Assembly: GCF_016918505.1 (NCBI RefSeq)
Contig: NZ_JAFFPZ010000005.1
Coordinates: forward strand, 124,001 to 188,000
Length of the DNA stretch: 64,000 nt
Direction: 5' to 3'
DNA from: Desulforhopalus vacuolatus
Lineage (GTDB): Bacteria; Desulfobacterota; Desulfobulbia; Desulfobulbales; Desulfocapsaceae
In this document: in pieces, positions 1-9,430 of the stretch
Layout: every line of letters starts with the position of its first letter
Position numbering within the stretch: position 1 is the stretch's first letter
Position numbers and translations under genes: made by a program
Notes under the pieces: model-generated
Told to the model about the DNA's origin: nothing
What the model saw: the letters and a program-made list of their open reading frames with translations, nothing else
Databases searched by the model: none

Positions 1-19
1 CAAAACTCGTGAGCAACCT

Positions 20-1725
20 GTTTCAATCCACGCTCCCGCATGGGGAGCGACCATGTTTTTCGGTAGCCACGCATGAGGTCGTTTGGGGGTTTCAATCCAC
101 GCTCCCGCATGGGGAGCGACTTTATGCTGCTGCTGCAACCGCGAAACTTGTGGTGTTTCAATCCACGCTCCCGCATGGGGAGCGACGGATAAGTCATTGC
201 AGCAGCATCCGAACCAACAGGGTTTCAATCCACGCTCCCGCATGGGGAGCGACGACGGAGCTCCGGAAGTATTTTGAAGGATATCCGAGTTTCAATCCAC
301 GCTCCCGCATGGGGAGCGACTTTGAAGATCTTCTCGATATGATGTCGGAGATGGGGTTTCAATCCACGCTCCCGCATGGGGAGCGACGGTCTTTGTACTC
401 GGGGAGATGCAGACACGGTCTTGGGTTTCAATCCACGCTCCCGCATGGGGAGCGACATTGAATAGAAGAAAATTTCGCGGCGTGTCGTTGTTTCAATCCA
501 CGCTCCCGCATGGGGAGCGACGCATTATACATTGTTGGGGGAAATGGGATCGTTCTCGTTTCAATCCACGCTCCCGCATGGGGAGCGACATTGACGCCTT
601 TATCGGATCCAACGCTAGATTAAGGTTTCAATCCACGCTCCCGCATGGGGAGCGACTACCCTCTTTCAGCAGTGTATTGATGTGCTTGCGTTTCAATCCA
701 CGCTCCCGCATGGGGAGCGACAGCGGGTTATGGGTGACAGTTATAAATGGCAAGAGTTTCAATCCACGCTCCCGCATGGGGAGCGACGCTCGATACCGAT
801 GCAGATCTTATCATGCAAGCCAGCAAGAGTTTCAATCCACGCTCCCGCATGGGGAGCGACAAATTTCCACTGCAACAGGCGGAAAATTTATTGGTTTCAA
901 TCCACGCTCCCGCATGGGGAGCGACGTTGAGCTGTACCAGACTGCTCTGATTAGGACCTGTTTCAATCCACGCTCCCGCATGGGGAGCGACTTATTCCAT
1001 TCTTGTGATCGACCTGATATTCTGGGTTTCAATCCACGCTCCCGCATGGGGAGCGACCATTATATTGAGACACCAGAGGGCTACGTCATTGTTGTTTCAA
1101 TCCACGCTCCCGCATGGGGAGCGACTGCGATAAAAAAAGCGGGCTCGGTTACCACAAGCGTTTCAATCCACGCTCCCGCATGGGGAGCGACGTTGTTTTT
1201 ATATCAAAATAAACGGAGGACAACGTGTTTCAATCCACGCTCCCGCATGGGGAGCGACTGAAGAGGTCTTTTGTCCTGAGTCAATGCGGTCGATGTTTCA
1301 ATCCACGCTCCCGCATGGGGAGCGACAACGAGAGTATTATGTCACCAACAAGCTACCCGTGTTTCAATCCACGCTCCCGCATGGGGAGCGACCCTCGGTG
1401 AAAATACTTGATGCCTTCCCACCGGCCGTGTTTCAATCCACGCTCCCGCATGGGGAGCGACCAGTTTTTGTCCAATATACGATGAAGAATTTACAGTTTC
1501 AATCCACGCTCCCGCATGGGGAGCGACCAGTATCTTCGAAGTGATGCTGTGGCCTCTTTTGTGTTTCAATCCACGCTCCCGCATGGGGAGCGACTGACGA
1601 CCTGTGTTGGTATGTCGGATACAGGAAAGTTTCAATCCACGCTCCCGCATGGGGAGCGACGATGGGGTGAGGGATGCAGCAAAAGTTTTGATTGTTTCAA
1701 TCCACGCTCCCGCATGGGGAGCGAC
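20..1725 (-). CRISPR. Type I-C CRISPR array, 26 repeats
   Basis: Twenty-six copies of a 32-nt repeat, read here as beginning GTTTCAATCC and ending GGGGAGCGAC on the + strand, all identical by eye, separated by 25 unique spacers of 33-37 nt (one of 41 nt at 788-828). The repeat holds a 7-bp stem CGCTCCC/GGGAGCG around a 5-nt loop, as in the Dvulg/type I-C repeat class. The cas genes run leftward and cas2 lies immediately to the right, so the crRNA-sense strand is the minus strand (repeat starting GTCGCTCCCC, ending ATTGAAAC) and the newest spacer is next to 1694. The array starts inside a spacer at base 1, so older spacers lie outside the window. The open frames through this region are artefacts of the repeat. 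Confidence 0.99.
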
Positions 1726-1905
1726 TGTCAATCTGTAACATTGCGAAAAGATTGAGTTAATTTCTCCGATTTTGCGATTCCCGGAAAATTGAGAATCACG
1801 CTTTTGCCAAAGTTCAATAAAAATCTAAAAAAGTGTTTAAAAACAATGCCTGCGAACCTCCCGGGTTTTTCTGTATGTGAAAGATTCGCGCAACTCTTCT
1901 AAGTC
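1726..1905 (-). promoter_or_regulatory. CRISPR leader
   Basis: This is a 180-bp AT-rich, non-coding stretch between the cas2 stop codon and the first (leader-proximal) repeat. Position and orientation make it the leader that drives leftward pre-crRNA transcription and receives new spacers at the 1725/1726 border. I do not see an unambiguous -35/-10 pair, so no transcription start is assigned. Confidence 0.8.
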
Positions 1906-2196
1906 TTAAATAATTAATGCTCCTTCCTGGTCAATACCCTCTTTTGCTCCGATGTGTTCTACCCGCTTTCTCCAATTTGCTCCCAGAAAATAGAAGCGCA
2001 GACTGTCAGTAGATTCATTTATTTCTGCAATCAGCTTTTTTCGTAGAGATACCCATTGTGCGGGGTCCACAAGACATTCGAAAACAGAAAATTGAACTCT
2101 TTGTCCGTGATTGGTGCAGACCCTTGCCACCCGTCTCAGTCGCCTCGCTCCTCCGGGATCACTCGTCTTTACGTCATAACTTACCAGAACCATCAT
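1906..2196 (-). CDS. cas2: CRISPR-associated endonuclease Cas2 (type I-C)
   Basis: This 96-residue protein has the normal Cas2 length. It opens with the ferredoxin-fold beta strand MVLVSYDV, whose Asp is the conserved acidic residue, followed by an Arg-rich helix (RRLRRVARVC) and the QFSVFEC strand, all typical of I-C Cas2. With Cas1 it forms the spacer-integration complex; Cas2 is the central dimer that bridges two Cas1 dimers. It is the last cas gene of the leftward operon, three bases after the cas1 stop, and lies 180 bp from the array. The start could be either of two consecutive Met codons. Confidence 0.97.
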   Translation of the reverse strand: MMVLVSYDVKTSDPGGARRLRRVARVCTNHGQRVQFSVFECLVDPAQWVSLRKKLIAEINESTDSLRFYFLGANWRKRVEHIGAKEGIDQEGALII

Positions 2197-2199
2197 GAT

Positions 2200-3228
2200 T
2201 TATCTCCATATCATGGGTGGGTATCCGTCCAGATCACCTCTGAAAAAACGGGCCAAGAGGAGTGCCTGGGTATGAAAAAGCAGTCCCACCGGCATTTTTT
2301 TCTTCAAGAAAGGATGTTCTATTACGTCTTGTTTGCGGGTTTGCCATGCGACAAGGAGATTTTTGCGGGGAGTATCTTTCATGCGTACTGCGTTCGTTTC
2401 ACTGAGGGTGAAGTCTTTTCCCTGCAGCTGTCCGAGGTTGACCATTGACAACGCCAGACGGTCAGCAAGAGGGCGGAACTCCTCCATCATATCAAGGGCC
2501 AGGCCCGGCCTCCCCGGGCGATCACGATGAAGAAAACCAACTGCGGGGTCCAGTCCGGTGCATTCGAGGGCGGAACGGATGTCGTGCATCAGCAGGGTGT
2601 AGAGGAAAGAGAGCAGGCAGTTCATTCTGTCCAGTGGTGGCCGTCTGCTGCGTTGATGGAAAAAGAAATCGGTCTTCTTGTGGGTGAGGAGATGGTCGAA
2701 GACCTCAAAATAAACATGAGCAGCATCCCCTTCGACACCTCGCACCTGCTCTAAATTCAAATTCCCCTGGAGGGCGTTGAGCGATGCCGTGAGGTGGTTG
2801 CTGGCACTTTCCAGTGCGTCGGCGTCAAGTTTTTCTTTATGATCTCGGATGGCGCGGCGGAGGACACTTCGGCAGTTCACAATTTTCCCGGTGATAAACG
2901 CACAACTGATTTCTGCTGAGAAGGTTTCATCATCAGCTTTACGGTATTGCTCCCGGCGAAGCAGGACATTCCCAGAGACGGGGCCGACGACCCTTGCCAA
3001 AAAACGGCCGTATTCTGTGAGAAAGGAGATTGTCACGTTTCGTTCACCACAGAACCCGAGGAGAAAAGGGCTGCAGCCGACATTGCCAAAACAGACCACA
3101 CTTTCCAGTGTATGAACAGGAACACGGAGTTTTGTTTCACCGTCGATGCGCACGGCGACCGTTTCGCCATCTTTGGCGAGATAGGCTCCCTGAGTGGTAA
3201 CAAAGAGGGTGTTAAGGTGCTTTTTCAT
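2200..3228 (-). CDS. cas1: CRISPR-associated integrase Cas1 (type I-C)
   Basis: This 342-residue protein is the integrase of spacer acquisition. The N-terminal beta domain (MKKHLNTLFVTTQGAYL, with the PVHTLESVVCFG strand) is followed by the helical catalytic domain holding the expected metal-binding acidic and His residues (EVRGVEGDAAH near residue 165, VGFLHRDRPGRPGLALDMMEEFRP near residue 250). The frame is open further upstream, but I place the start at 3228. There ATG overlaps the cas4 stop as ATGA, the coupling also seen at other junctions in this operon, and the protein then begins exactly where I-C Cas1 proteins begin. cas4 precedes it and cas2 follows. Confidence 0.97.
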   Translation of the reverse strand: MKKHLNTLFVTTQGAYLAKDGETVAVRIDGETKLRVPVHTLESVVCFGNVGCSPFLLGFCGERNVTISFLTEYGRFLARVVGPVSGNVLLRREQYRKADDETFSAEISCAFITGKIVNCRSVLRRAIRDHKEKLDADALESASNHLTASLNALQGNLNLEQVRGVEGDAAHVYFEVFDHLLTHKKTDFFFHQRSRRPPLDRMNCLLSFLYTLLMHDIRSALECTGLDPAVGFLHRDRPGRPGLALDMMEEFRPLADRLALSMVNLGQLQGKDFTLSETNAVRMKDTPRKNLLVAWQTRKQDVIEHPFLKKKMPVGLLFHTQALLLARFFRGDLDGYPPMIWR

Positions 3229-3854
3229 AGGCGAAGGATGGTTTGCATATAACGGGCGACTTTGCCCTTTTTTCGAACGGTTTCTGGCAGGCACTCAGCA
3301 AAAAGGGAACAATTTTCACAGCGATCATCATAACTTGGCGGTGGAGTGATTCCGGAGCTGAGCAACTGGTGTACTTTGTTTGCGGTTTCTTTAGTCTCCT
3401 GTCGCAGCTCTGGAGTAAAGGGAATTTCAACCCTCCGCTTTTTTTTACCGTAGTACAGCGCGCCTGAAGGAACTTCTACAGCGAGCATTTCTTCGAGAGA
3501 TATTCCCTGCGCACAAAGCTGCACCTTGTCACAATTATCCTTTTTGGGGCGTCCTCGCTTGTACTCTACGGGAAAGGGCTGCCAGCTTCCATCATCCTGC
3601 AGGTGAAATTCGACAATGTCACCTCGTCCGACAAGGCCAAGTTGCAGGGAACGCAGTGGCAGATCAAATTCTACTTTGATCTGTCGCCGCGATTCCTTGC
3701 CGACAGAATGTACCCGCTCGTGCATTGCCTGTCCTTCAGCGGTGTAAATATTCTCCGTCCACTGCTGTTCAATATGTATTAGCGCACATTGTCTCGGGCA
3801 GAAAAGGTAATGTTGAAGGGCAGAAATCATTACGAGATCATCTTCTGAGTACAT
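3225..3854 (-). CDS. cas4: CRISPR-associated exonuclease Cas4 (type I-C)
   Basis: This 209-residue protein is of the RecB-like nuclease family. The N-terminal Cys (in CPRQCALIH) and three C-terminal Cys (in CENCSLFAECLP) provide the 4Fe-4S ligands. Between them lie the nuclease core, with an acidic GRGDIVEFHL segment and PVEYKRGRPK carrying the E-x-K catalytic motif. In I-C systems Cas4 works with Cas1-Cas2 to trim prespacers and select for the PAM. It overlaps cas1 by four bases and follows cas7 with a 3-bp gap. All key residues appear intact, so adaptation is probably functional. Confidence 0.97.
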   Translation of the reverse strand: MYSEDDLVMISALQHYLFCPRQCALIHIEQQWTENIYTAEGQAMHERVHSVGKESRRQIKVEFDLPLRSLQLGLVGRGDIVEFHLQDDGSWQPFPVEYKRGRPKKDNCDKVQLCAQGISLEEMLAVEVPSGALYYGKKKRRVEIPFTPELRQETKETANKVHQLLSSGITPPPSYDDRCENCSLFAECLPETVRKKGKVARYMQTILRL

Positions 3855-3857
3855 GGG

Positions 3858-4727
3858 TTAGAGCTTTTCTTCGAGTGTCACCCCTTCGGGCATGGTGCCG
3901 ACAGTAACCTCATAGTCTTTAAATGAGCGGGCCGGATGGTTTGCGCTCTCTTCAGTGCGCTTAATCTGTATAAGGTCAAAAAGTTTATGGGCGGGGGCGT
4001 TGCCCATCCGATTTTCGTGTTTGAAAACAAAGAGCTTCTGGCTGCTCATCAGTCCGCGGGCTGCCGAGCGGTCGTGTTCAAACATGTTGATTAATGCGTC
4101 CCAGAGCAGTGACAGATCTTCTTCAGAAAAACCTGTCTTTTCGGCCAGAGGGGCAGAAATAAAACCATGAGCGACGTAGAGACCGTAGGGGACGATGTAT
4201 TTACGTCCCATGGTACGTTCTTTTTCCAGGTCTTTTTCATTGGTTACAGCCATGCGGGTAATACTGATTTCCTGAGCAAAAATCGGTTCAACACTTTGAG
4301 CAAAGGCAAGTTGAACCGGACCGCGCACCTGTCCGCAGTTTACCTCTGTGGTCATAACCGCGCCGAAAGCTCGAACATCAAAGAAATTGTTACACATCCA
4401 TGCTGTTACCTTGTGTGCATCTTCAATCTTTTTAGGGAGCTTTTTCTTCTCCGGTTTCAAATCAAGAGCCTGGTAGGCCAGGGTATGTTGCAGGTTGAGG
4501 ACAGCTTTTTCCTGTACATAAATTCTAAACCGTTCTGCTCCTTCTCTGGCAAGAGCTACATGATTTCGGATTTTCCGTTTCAGGCAGACATCGGTGACAA
4601 GACCATTGCCGGTTTCCGGGTCGATTCTCGGAGTATTCCCGGCATCGGGATCACCGTTGGGATTGCCGTTTTGAACGTCGAAGAGCAGGGTAAATTCGTA
4701 GCGGCTGGTTATGGCAGTCATAGTCAA
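3858..4727 (-). CDS. cas7: Cascade backbone subunit Cas7 (Csd2)
   Basis: This 289-residue protein opens with the typical Csd2 motif LLFDVQNGNPNGDPDAGN in an RRM-like fold. Several copies would coat the crRNA as the helical backbone of the type I-C Cascade complex. Other recognisable family segments are VRAFGAVM, the GPVQLAFAQSVEPI strand and the C-terminal HKLFDLIQI. It overlaps the cas8c stop by four bases (ATGA) and is followed by cas4 after 3 bp. The length is normal for Csd2 and I see no lesion. Confidence 0.97.
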   Translation of the reverse strand: MTMTAITSRYEFTLLFDVQNGNPNGDPDAGNTPRIDPETGNGLVTDVCLKRKIRNHVALAREGAERFRIYVQEKAVLNLQHTLAYQALDLKPEKKKLPKKIEDAHKVTAWMCNNFFDVRAFGAVMTTEVNCGQVRGPVQLAFAQSVEPIFAQEISITRMAVTNEKDLEKERTMGRKYIVPYGLYVAHGFISAPLAEKTGFSEEDLSLLWDALINMFEHDRSAARGLMSSQKLFVFKHENRMGNAPAHKLFDLIQIKRTEESANHPARSFKDYEVTVGTMPEGVTLEEKL

Positions 4728-5092
4728 ATCTCCTTTTTAGTATAGAAATCTTGCATCTGATGATAATAACCGATCATAAAAAGTCCCTGCTTCTCAGGGG
4801 AGAGAGTGGCGGGGAACTCGTTGATATTATTGATAATCTGCTGGATCTGTTTTTCCAGGTTGACACCCCAGCCTTTTTTTTCCGGGTCCTTGCGCAGTTT
4901 CGCGAGGTGATTGGCAGAGTTTTTCAGTAGTAAAGGAAAAATCCGTGCTGGAGTAGCTGGAGCCGCAGCAAAATAACGGTCTTTTATTGTAGAGTTGCTG
5001 CCTGGAATGGCGTCATTTTGAGCTTTTTCCAGCACGGCAAAGAGCCTGCCGAGCAGATACGCTGTCTCTGTTCTTTTGGGATCAAGGGACAT
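4724..5092 (-). CDS. cas11c: Internal-start small Cascade subunit Cas11c
   Basis: Inside cas8c and in the same frame, an ATG at 5092 is preceded by GGAGG (minus strand, bases 5102-5098) at a 5-nt spacing, which is as good as the ribosome sites of independent genes in this window. Translation from it gives a 122-residue helical protein starting MSLDPKRTETAYLLGR and ending at the cas8c stop. Internal translation of Cas11c from cas8c has been shown experimentally in the I-C system of Desulfovibrio vulgaris; here the site is seen only in sequence. Another in-frame ATG at 5104 overlaps the Shine-Dalgarno and is a less likely start. The product would form the Cascade belly together with the Cas8c C-terminus. 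Confidence 0.82.
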   Translation of the reverse strand: MSLDPKRTETAYLLGRLFAVLEKAQNDAIPGSNSTIKDRYFAAAPATPARIFPLLLKNSANHLAKLRKDPEKKGWGVNLEKQIQQIINNINEFPATLSPEKQGLFMIGYYHQMQDFYTKKEI

Positions 5093-6472
5093 GGATACCT
5101 CCATTTGTATGTTGCGAATAAGATAGGCTTTTAAGAGTGCAGCCCGATAATAGTCAACTTTCTGCTCAGCTCTGATTCTGCCCAATACTGCAGTCAGCAA
5201 TGTGTGCGGGTAGCGGACCTTTTCCCCTCCGAGCAGCGCTTTGGTCATCCCTCCAGCAAGAACAGGTGAGACGTTTTCTCCTTTCCCGAGTACTGCGATT
5301 TTGGCTAACAGGAGCCAGAGAGGTGGAAACTCCATGTCGTTGTCAAACTGGCGGACAATCTGCATCTGTCTAAAATGCAGCCCAATTTTTTCAAACAATG
5401 ATCCAAGAGTGTTTACTTCCCAGAATCGAATGGAGAGCCGGGCTGCATTTGGAGAAAGACCGAGGATATAGAACTCAACTGCAGAGTCGAGTTGTGGCAT
5501 AATATTTTCAGGTGCTTTCCCGTCACGAACAGCCTCAAATAAATCATGCAGCAATAAGGATGTCTTCTGGTCATCCTCGGTTTGATCTGTGCCTGTTTTT
5601 TTAGACTTCACCGGAGGCGCAAGAATATCAGCAAAGAAGTCTTCTGCCGGAGTTTGTTTTGCAGCCCAGAAAACGACAGTGGTGTCGCCGATGATAATTT
5701 TTTGTCTACTTTCTTTTCGGAGCAGGAAATTGAGTGCAGTGGTGTAACAGAATACCACCTGCTGGCTTACCGGGGCGTTGTACGACTGTGTCTTCCCATA
5801 TGATTCAAAAGATTTTTGATTAAAAGCGACCAGTGAGGCACCTGAAGACTGTGCCCCTCTTACACCTTTGATTGAAGAGTGTAATCTGGCAAGAGGCTGG
5901 TGCGCCTTGCCGTTGATAAGACATTGCCCCAGAGTTTCATCTGTATCCCTGGTTCGACAGAGGGCCCATGCGTTCAACGCCGCAGGACGCTGGTGGATAA
6001 AACCGGGAACCCCGCTCATCCTGAAGACCATATTGGTGCCACAGATTTCTTCCCAGTCTGCGCGTTCTTTCAAAAACTGCCAGTCTTTTTTCAGGAAGAG
6101 ATGGATGGCGTTGAGTTCGGGATCGTTCAGATCACAGAATTCTTCAATCAGGTCTATAAAGGCCTGATGACATGAGGCAGTACGTTCCTGGTTGTCGTTA
6201 TCATCCACTCCCAGCACGTAGGTTGTGGTATCCCACAGAAAATTGGAACTGATTCCCCTGGAGCGCTTTACTGCCGCTGGAACAGTGAGGAGTAAAGGGA
6301 CCAGTTTCTTGCCTGATGGTACAAGAAGGGGCTCAATATCAATGAGTTCGCCCTGTTCAGACAAAATCAGGGCATAGGAAATCTTTTCCACGCTTGTTCC
6401 CGGCATTGGTATTGTGCTGTCTGATTCAGCGGCCTTTCTCAGGTAGTAACTGTTTAAAGTCTGTAAAATCAT
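4724..6472 (-). CDS. cas8c: Cascade large subunit Cas8c (Csd1)
   Basis: This 582-residue protein matches the Csd1/Cas8c large subunit, which recognises the PAM and positions Cas3 at the target. Family landmarks are the N-terminal MILQTLNSYYLRK, the central SSGASLVAFN and SYGKTQSYNAPVS segments, FILGLSPNAARLSIRFW in the middle, and a helical C-terminal domain. That C-terminal part is probably also made as the separate small subunit Cas11c (see the entry starting at 5092). The gene overlaps both neighbours by four bases, cas5 upstream and cas7 downstream, so the three effector genes should be translationally coupled. Confidence 0.96.
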   Translation of the reverse strand: MILQTLNSYYLRKAAESDSTIPMPGTSVEKISYALILSEQGELIDIEPLLVPSGKKLVPLLLTVPAAVKRSRGISSNFLWDTTTYVLGVDDNDNQERTASCHQAFIDLIEEFCDLNDPELNAIHLFLKKDWQFLKERADWEEICGTNMVFRMSGVPGFIHQRPAALNAWALCRTRDTDETLGQCLINGKAHQPLARLHSSIKGVRGAQSSGASLVAFNQKSFESYGKTQSYNAPVSQQVVFCYTTALNFLLRKESRQKIIIGDTTVVFWAAKQTPAEDFFADILAPPVKSKKTGTDQTEDDQKTSLLLHDLFEAVRDGKAPENIMPQLDSAVEFYILGLSPNAARLSIRFWEVNTLGSLFEKIGLHFRQMQIVRQFDNDMEFPPLWLLLAKIAVLGKGENVSPVLAGGMTKALLGGEKVRYPHTLLTAVLGRIRAEQKVDYYRAALLKAYLIRNIQMEVSMSLDPKRTETAYLLGRLFAVLEKAQNDAIPGSNSTIKDRYFAAAPATPARIFPLLLKNSANHLAKLRKDPEKKGWGVNLEKQIQQIINNINEFPATLSPEKQGLFMIGYYHQMQDFYTKKEI

Positions 6473-7134
6473 GCATGCACCTCCTCGGAATCCGGGTGCG
6501 GAGGGGAGATGATTCCATTTTCCATAACAGCTTTAAAAAAAAGTGGAGTCATGTTGTTGGCAAAATCGATGTCGAGGAGCATATAACCCAACTCTCTGGT
6601 TTCGCCTCTGTAGTACGATTTTGGGATATCCTCTTCCACAGGTTCAACCCGGGCTGGAAATTCCCTGCAGCCCAGATATGGCTGCTGGAATGTCTGCCCT
6701 TTTTTGAGTCTGCGATTAAAGATGTCGAGATGTTTTCCCGGGTTGTCGCCTGGCCCCGCTTTGTCAGTGAGTTCAAAGTGGGCTTCGATAATGTAGTCAA
6801 CGTTGCGAAGGAGCGTTGTTGCTCTCTGTTGCCGATTGTCTCCGTCATCAACGAGGAAGTAAAGTTGCTTCTGAGCACTCATTACCGTCTCAGGTCTAAA
6901 GGAGGGAATCTTCGATTTCACTTCATTCCGGCGGATATTGTCAAACTTTATGGGGTTCAAGACGTGAATCTGGTCAATGTAATATCTTATGGCCGGTTTC
7001 CAGTGGATTGCTTCTAAAATTCCTCTGGCAGCAGAGGGTGTCATTACATCGTAGGAGACTCGCTCTACTTTCATTTCAGGTCGGGAGAAAAGGGCATAAT
7101 CGCCTTTCACCCTGATTTTGATTCCATGGGGCAT
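6469..7134 (-). CDS. cas5c: crRNA-processing Cascade subunit Cas5c
   Basis: This 221-residue RAMP-fold protein is, in type I-C, both a Cascade subunit and the endonuclease that cuts pre-crRNA in place of Cas6, which is absent here. The sequence carries the family segments IRVKGDYALFSRPEMKVER and YDVMTPSAARGILEAIHWKP. The frame stays open upstream to 7191, but the ATG at 7134 has GGAGG six bases upstream and yields the normal N-terminus (MPHGIKIRVKG), so I choose it. It overlaps cas8c by four bases. An 85-bp gap separates it from cas3. Confidence 0.95.
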   Translation of the reverse strand: MPHGIKIRVKGDYALFSRPEMKVERVSYDVMTPSAARGILEAIHWKPAIRYYIDQIHVLNPIKFDNIRRNEVKSKIPSFRPETVMSAQKQLYFLVDDGDNRQQRATTLLRNVDYIIEAHFELTDKAGPGDNPGKHLDIFNRRLKKGQTFQQPYLGCREFPARVEPVEEDIPKSYYRGETRELGYMLLDIDFANNMTPLFFKAVMENGIISPPHPDSEEVHA

Positions 7135-7219
7135 GGTGTCCTCCAGTGGGTATGGGGAATGCAGCAAAAAAAGATGTTCGTCTGACTGCAAAAGAGAGAC
7201 GTTTTTTAAAATGCAGTGT

Positions 7220-9430
7220 TTATGTAATCAATGCCAGCGGGTCCCACAATTCTGTATTTTCCAGGTAGAGGCCCAATTTTTCAGAGTACAATCTGTGATT
7301 GCACAGTACGGGGTACTGTTCTCGAATTATCTCAACAGCACCATTTATATTCATTTGCTCAAAGGTTCTGCTACGGACTGCAACGGTATACCGTTGCAGT
7401 TTGCGGCGCGCAGTGTGTGGAAATTCGGTGTATCTCAGCTCTTGAAGAAGCTTTGCAACAGTTTCTTCATCTTCAGCAAGAGAAGGAATAATCAGGTTGC
7501 AGCCATCTTCTTCAATCAGACGAAAATCTTCGGCTATATCCTTAAAGGGAAAAATAAAATCAGAATCGGGGGGCGGATTCAGGCGACTGAGAATCTCTTT
7601 GCTGTCAAGATTGTCTACGTCATAGAGAAGTTCGAAGTAACAGCGCATAGGTTCCGGCAGGAGGCAGTCCTGATCCGGGAATTTACGTAATGCTTCACCT
7701 GCGCGGATCATCCTTCGTTCGAGCCACGGCATGGAGGGCATCTCTTCTGGCTCATAAACATAGACCATCCCATATTCAAGAGTTCCTTCTCTGTTACAGC
7801 GGCCTGCGGCCTGAGCAATCGAATCCAGACCAGCCATCGCCCGATACACTACAGGTAAATCTATATCGACTCCTGCTTCTACCAGATTAGTAGAAACAAT
7901 TTTGCATGGTTGCCCTGCCTTCACGCGTTCTCGTATCTTTTTGAGAACCCTCTGTCTGTGTGCGGGGTAGAGGTTGGTTGAAAGATGAAAATTCCCTTCA
8001 TTTTCTCCAAGAAGAGCAAAGACCTCCTGTGCCTGCTTTTTTGTTGCTGTAATGGTGAGGACCTGCCGATGCTTCATCATCCGGGCAGCCAGTTCTTCAT
8101 TATTCAACGTGCCTGTAAATTCAATTCTGGTCCGCTTCAGAACATCGAACAGTATTTGCGGATTCGGGATAATCTCTTTCGGCTGCGGCAGTGTAACTTT
8201 CATTTTCACACCGGTGGTTTCGTCAAGGGCAGGCTGGGTGGCAGTACAAAGGACCACGGTGCAGTGGTAACGCTGTACCAGTTCTTTCAGTGCTGCAAGG
8301 CATGGCTCCAGATATTCTGTGGGGATTGCCTGTGCTTCATCAATAACGATGACGCTTTTTACGATGTTGTGCAATTTCCGACATTTGGAGGGTTTATGCG
8401 CGAACAATGACCTAAAGAACTGAACATTGGTGGTAACAACAATCGGTGCGTCCCAGTTTTCAGCAGTGGCACTTCTCCATTTATCCAGGATGTTTTCATT
8501 ATCTTTCACCTGATAACTGGAGTGGTGTTCAAGCACATTCTCCGGGCCAACGGCTTTACGGAAGACCTCTGCATTTTGTTCGATGATCGACGTAAAGGGG
8601 ATAGTGTATATGACCCTGTTGAGCTGGTGACTGTGAGCGTGAGAAAGTGCAAAGGCAAGAGATGAGAGGGTTTTTCCGCCGCCTGTGGGAACTGTGAGGC
8701 TGTAGAATCCTTGAGCGCCGGAGGATTCTTTCAGGCAGGCTGCCAATACTTCCTGTCGGCAGGTATTTACTGTGCTCGGAGTTGCGCTGGTCTTTTTTTC
8801 GTCGATAGACTGCAGCAGTGATGTTTTCAGCGCTGCAAAGTCAGTTTTTTGATTAAAGGTCTTGCGTAACATTGCCCGATCCGGGCTGTAAAAAGCTTCG
8901 GTATCAAGGAAATCTGCATCAACGAGGCAGGAATAGAGCATTCTTGTAAAAAAAGAAATGCTGAACATAACCCACTCTCTTTCTATCTCTTCGGGAGAAT
9001 TTGGAAGAAAAGGAAAGAGCAGGGCGATTTTTTCTTCTACTTCAGGCAACAGCTCAGTTTCCTTCCCGGGTGGTGTGTGTGTGAGTTGATAATGAAGTTG
9101 TCCTGGTTGGAATCCCCCATTTGGCATCCCTCCGTGGTGCCCGGCTATGACATACGCCAGGAGCCAGCCAAACCGATTGTTTTGTTCTTGGGCTTTTTGA
9201 GCACCAAAAGAGCTGTGATCTACCCTTATGTTCTTCCCTTCCAGTCTTTGTTGGAACGCGAGTGTCGCTTTTCCTGCATCATGAAGCAAACCGAGGAGTT
9301 TTCCCCATGAAGCCGAATTGAAGTGCGAGGCAAAAAGTTCGCTGTTGTGTGCCGTATTGGTAAGGTGATCCTGGAGTAATTGCCAGTCACTTTTGTCGGG
9401 ATTGTCTGTGGAGTGGGCATAATATATCAT
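7220..9430 (-). CDS. cas3: CRISPR nuclease-helicase Cas3 (type I-C)
   Basis: This 736-residue protein combines an N-terminal HD nuclease with an SF2 helicase. The HD pair is H50-D51 in LLHDAGK, with further metal-binding His at 98-99. Walker A PTGGGKT is at about 248-254, and the DEAD-type box reads DEAQ at 364-367. Motifs V/VI are VEAGVDIDLP and QAAGRCNREG near residues 530-560. Cas3 is recruited by Cascade to nick, unwind and degrade target DNA. It is the first gene of the leftward operon, with GGAGG six bases before the ATG. No lesion is visible, so interference should be active. Confidence 0.97.
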   Translation of the reverse strand: MIYYAHSTDNPDKSDWQLLQDHLTNTAHNSELFASHFNSASWGKLLGLLHDAGKATLAFQQRLEGKNIRVDHSSFGAQKAQEQNNRFGWLLAYVIAGHHGGMPNGGFQPGQLHYQLTHTPPGKETELLPEVEEKIALLFPFLPNSPEEIEREWVMFSISFFTRMLYSCLVDADFLDTEAFYSPDRAMLRKTFNQKTDFAALKTSLLQSIDEKKTSATPSTVNTCRQEVLAACLKESSGAQGFYSLTVPTGGGKTLSSLAFALSHAHSHQLNRVIYTIPFTSIIEQNAEVFRKAVGPENVLEHHSSYQVKDNENILDKWRSATAENWDAPIVVTTNVQFFRSLFAHKPSKCRKLHNIVKSVIVIDEAQAIPTEYLEPCLAALKELVQRYHCTVVLCTATQPALDETTGVKMKVTLPQPKEIIPNPQILFDVLKRTRIEFTGTLNNEELAARMMKHRQVLTITATKKQAQEVFALLGENEGNFHLSTNLYPAHRQRVLKKIRERVKAGQPCKIVSTNLVEAGVDIDLPVVYRAMAGLDSIAQAAGRCNREGTLEYGMVYVYEPEEMPSMPWLERRMIRAGEALRKFPDQDCLLPEPMRCYFELLYDVDNLDSKEILSRLNPPPDSDFIFPFKDIAEDFRLIEEDGCNLIIPSLAEDEETVAKLLQELRYTEFPHTARRKLQRYTVAVRSRTFEQMNINGAVEIIREQYPVLCNHRLYSEKLGLYLENTELWDPLALIT

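Noticed and set aside
9-1755. Long open frames across the CRISPR array on both strands
   Set aside because: They consist of the repeat translated over and over, with unrelated spacer residues between.
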